NCBI GenBank assembly: GCA_017540915.1
Contig: JAFYAD010000269.1
Coordinates: forward strand, 1 to 5,189
Length of the DNA: 5,189 nt
Reading direction: 5' to 3'
From: Lachnospiraceae bacterium
GTDB lineage: Bacteria > Bacillota_A > Clostridia > Lachnospirales > Lachnospiraceae
Numbering within the stretch: position 1 is the first letter of the stretch; every line of letters begins with the position of its first letter. Under the pieces are notes generated by a model, which was not told where the DNA came from, ran no database searches, and worked only from the letters and a program-made list of their open reading frames with translations. Of the stretch, positions 4,723-5,189 are shown one piece after another. A program made the position numbers and the translations under genes.

Positions 4723-5189
<467 letters not shown>

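Overview
The window reads as chromosomal DNA of a low-to-moderate GC Gram-positive, most likely a clostridium of the Lachnospiraceae type. Supporting signs are the heat-shock order hrcA-grpE-dnaK behind a perfect CIRCE operator, strong GGAGG-type ribosome binding sites, sigma-A type promoters, and a DnaK ATPase domain that lacks the roughly 24-residue segment present in proteobacterial DnaK. The family-level placement is inference. All recognisable genes run on the + strand.

Layout: positions 1-148 hold no gene. They contain a leftward promoter overlapping a palindrome that resembles an ArsR/SmtB metal-sensor operator, so a probably metal-regulated gene or operon starts just left of the window. 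Next come nth (endonuclease III, 149-790), a 367-bp non-coding inverted-repeat element (794-1160), a FlK-like hotdog thioesterase (1199-1597), a type-2 argC (1748-2692), and a small tandem repeat with a strong terminator (2686-2812). The heat-shock operon follows: promoter, CIRCE, hrcA (2952-3983), grpE (4020-4718) and the start of dnaK (4738 to the window edge).

The main non-routine discovery is the 367-bp element after nth. It has 14-bp terminal inverted repeats, a 29-bp second inverted repeat, several internal hairpins, no coding capacity, and an exact 8-bp target duplication (ACTGAGGG) that includes the nth stop codon. Removing the element and one duplication copy leaves nth only 33 nt from the thioesterase start, so it seems to have inserted into a two-gene transcription unit. 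The same terminal motif (CTGTGAAYARTAAC) occurs twice more in a 37-bp tandem repeat that begins at the argC stop codon. This suggests a family of small non-autonomous elements that settles at gene ends.

Functionally, HrcA represses its own operon through CIRCE, and GrpE and DnaK (with DnaJ expected downstream) form the Hsp70 folding machine. The nth, thioesterase and argC genes are housekeeping or metabolic genes without an evident joint pathway.
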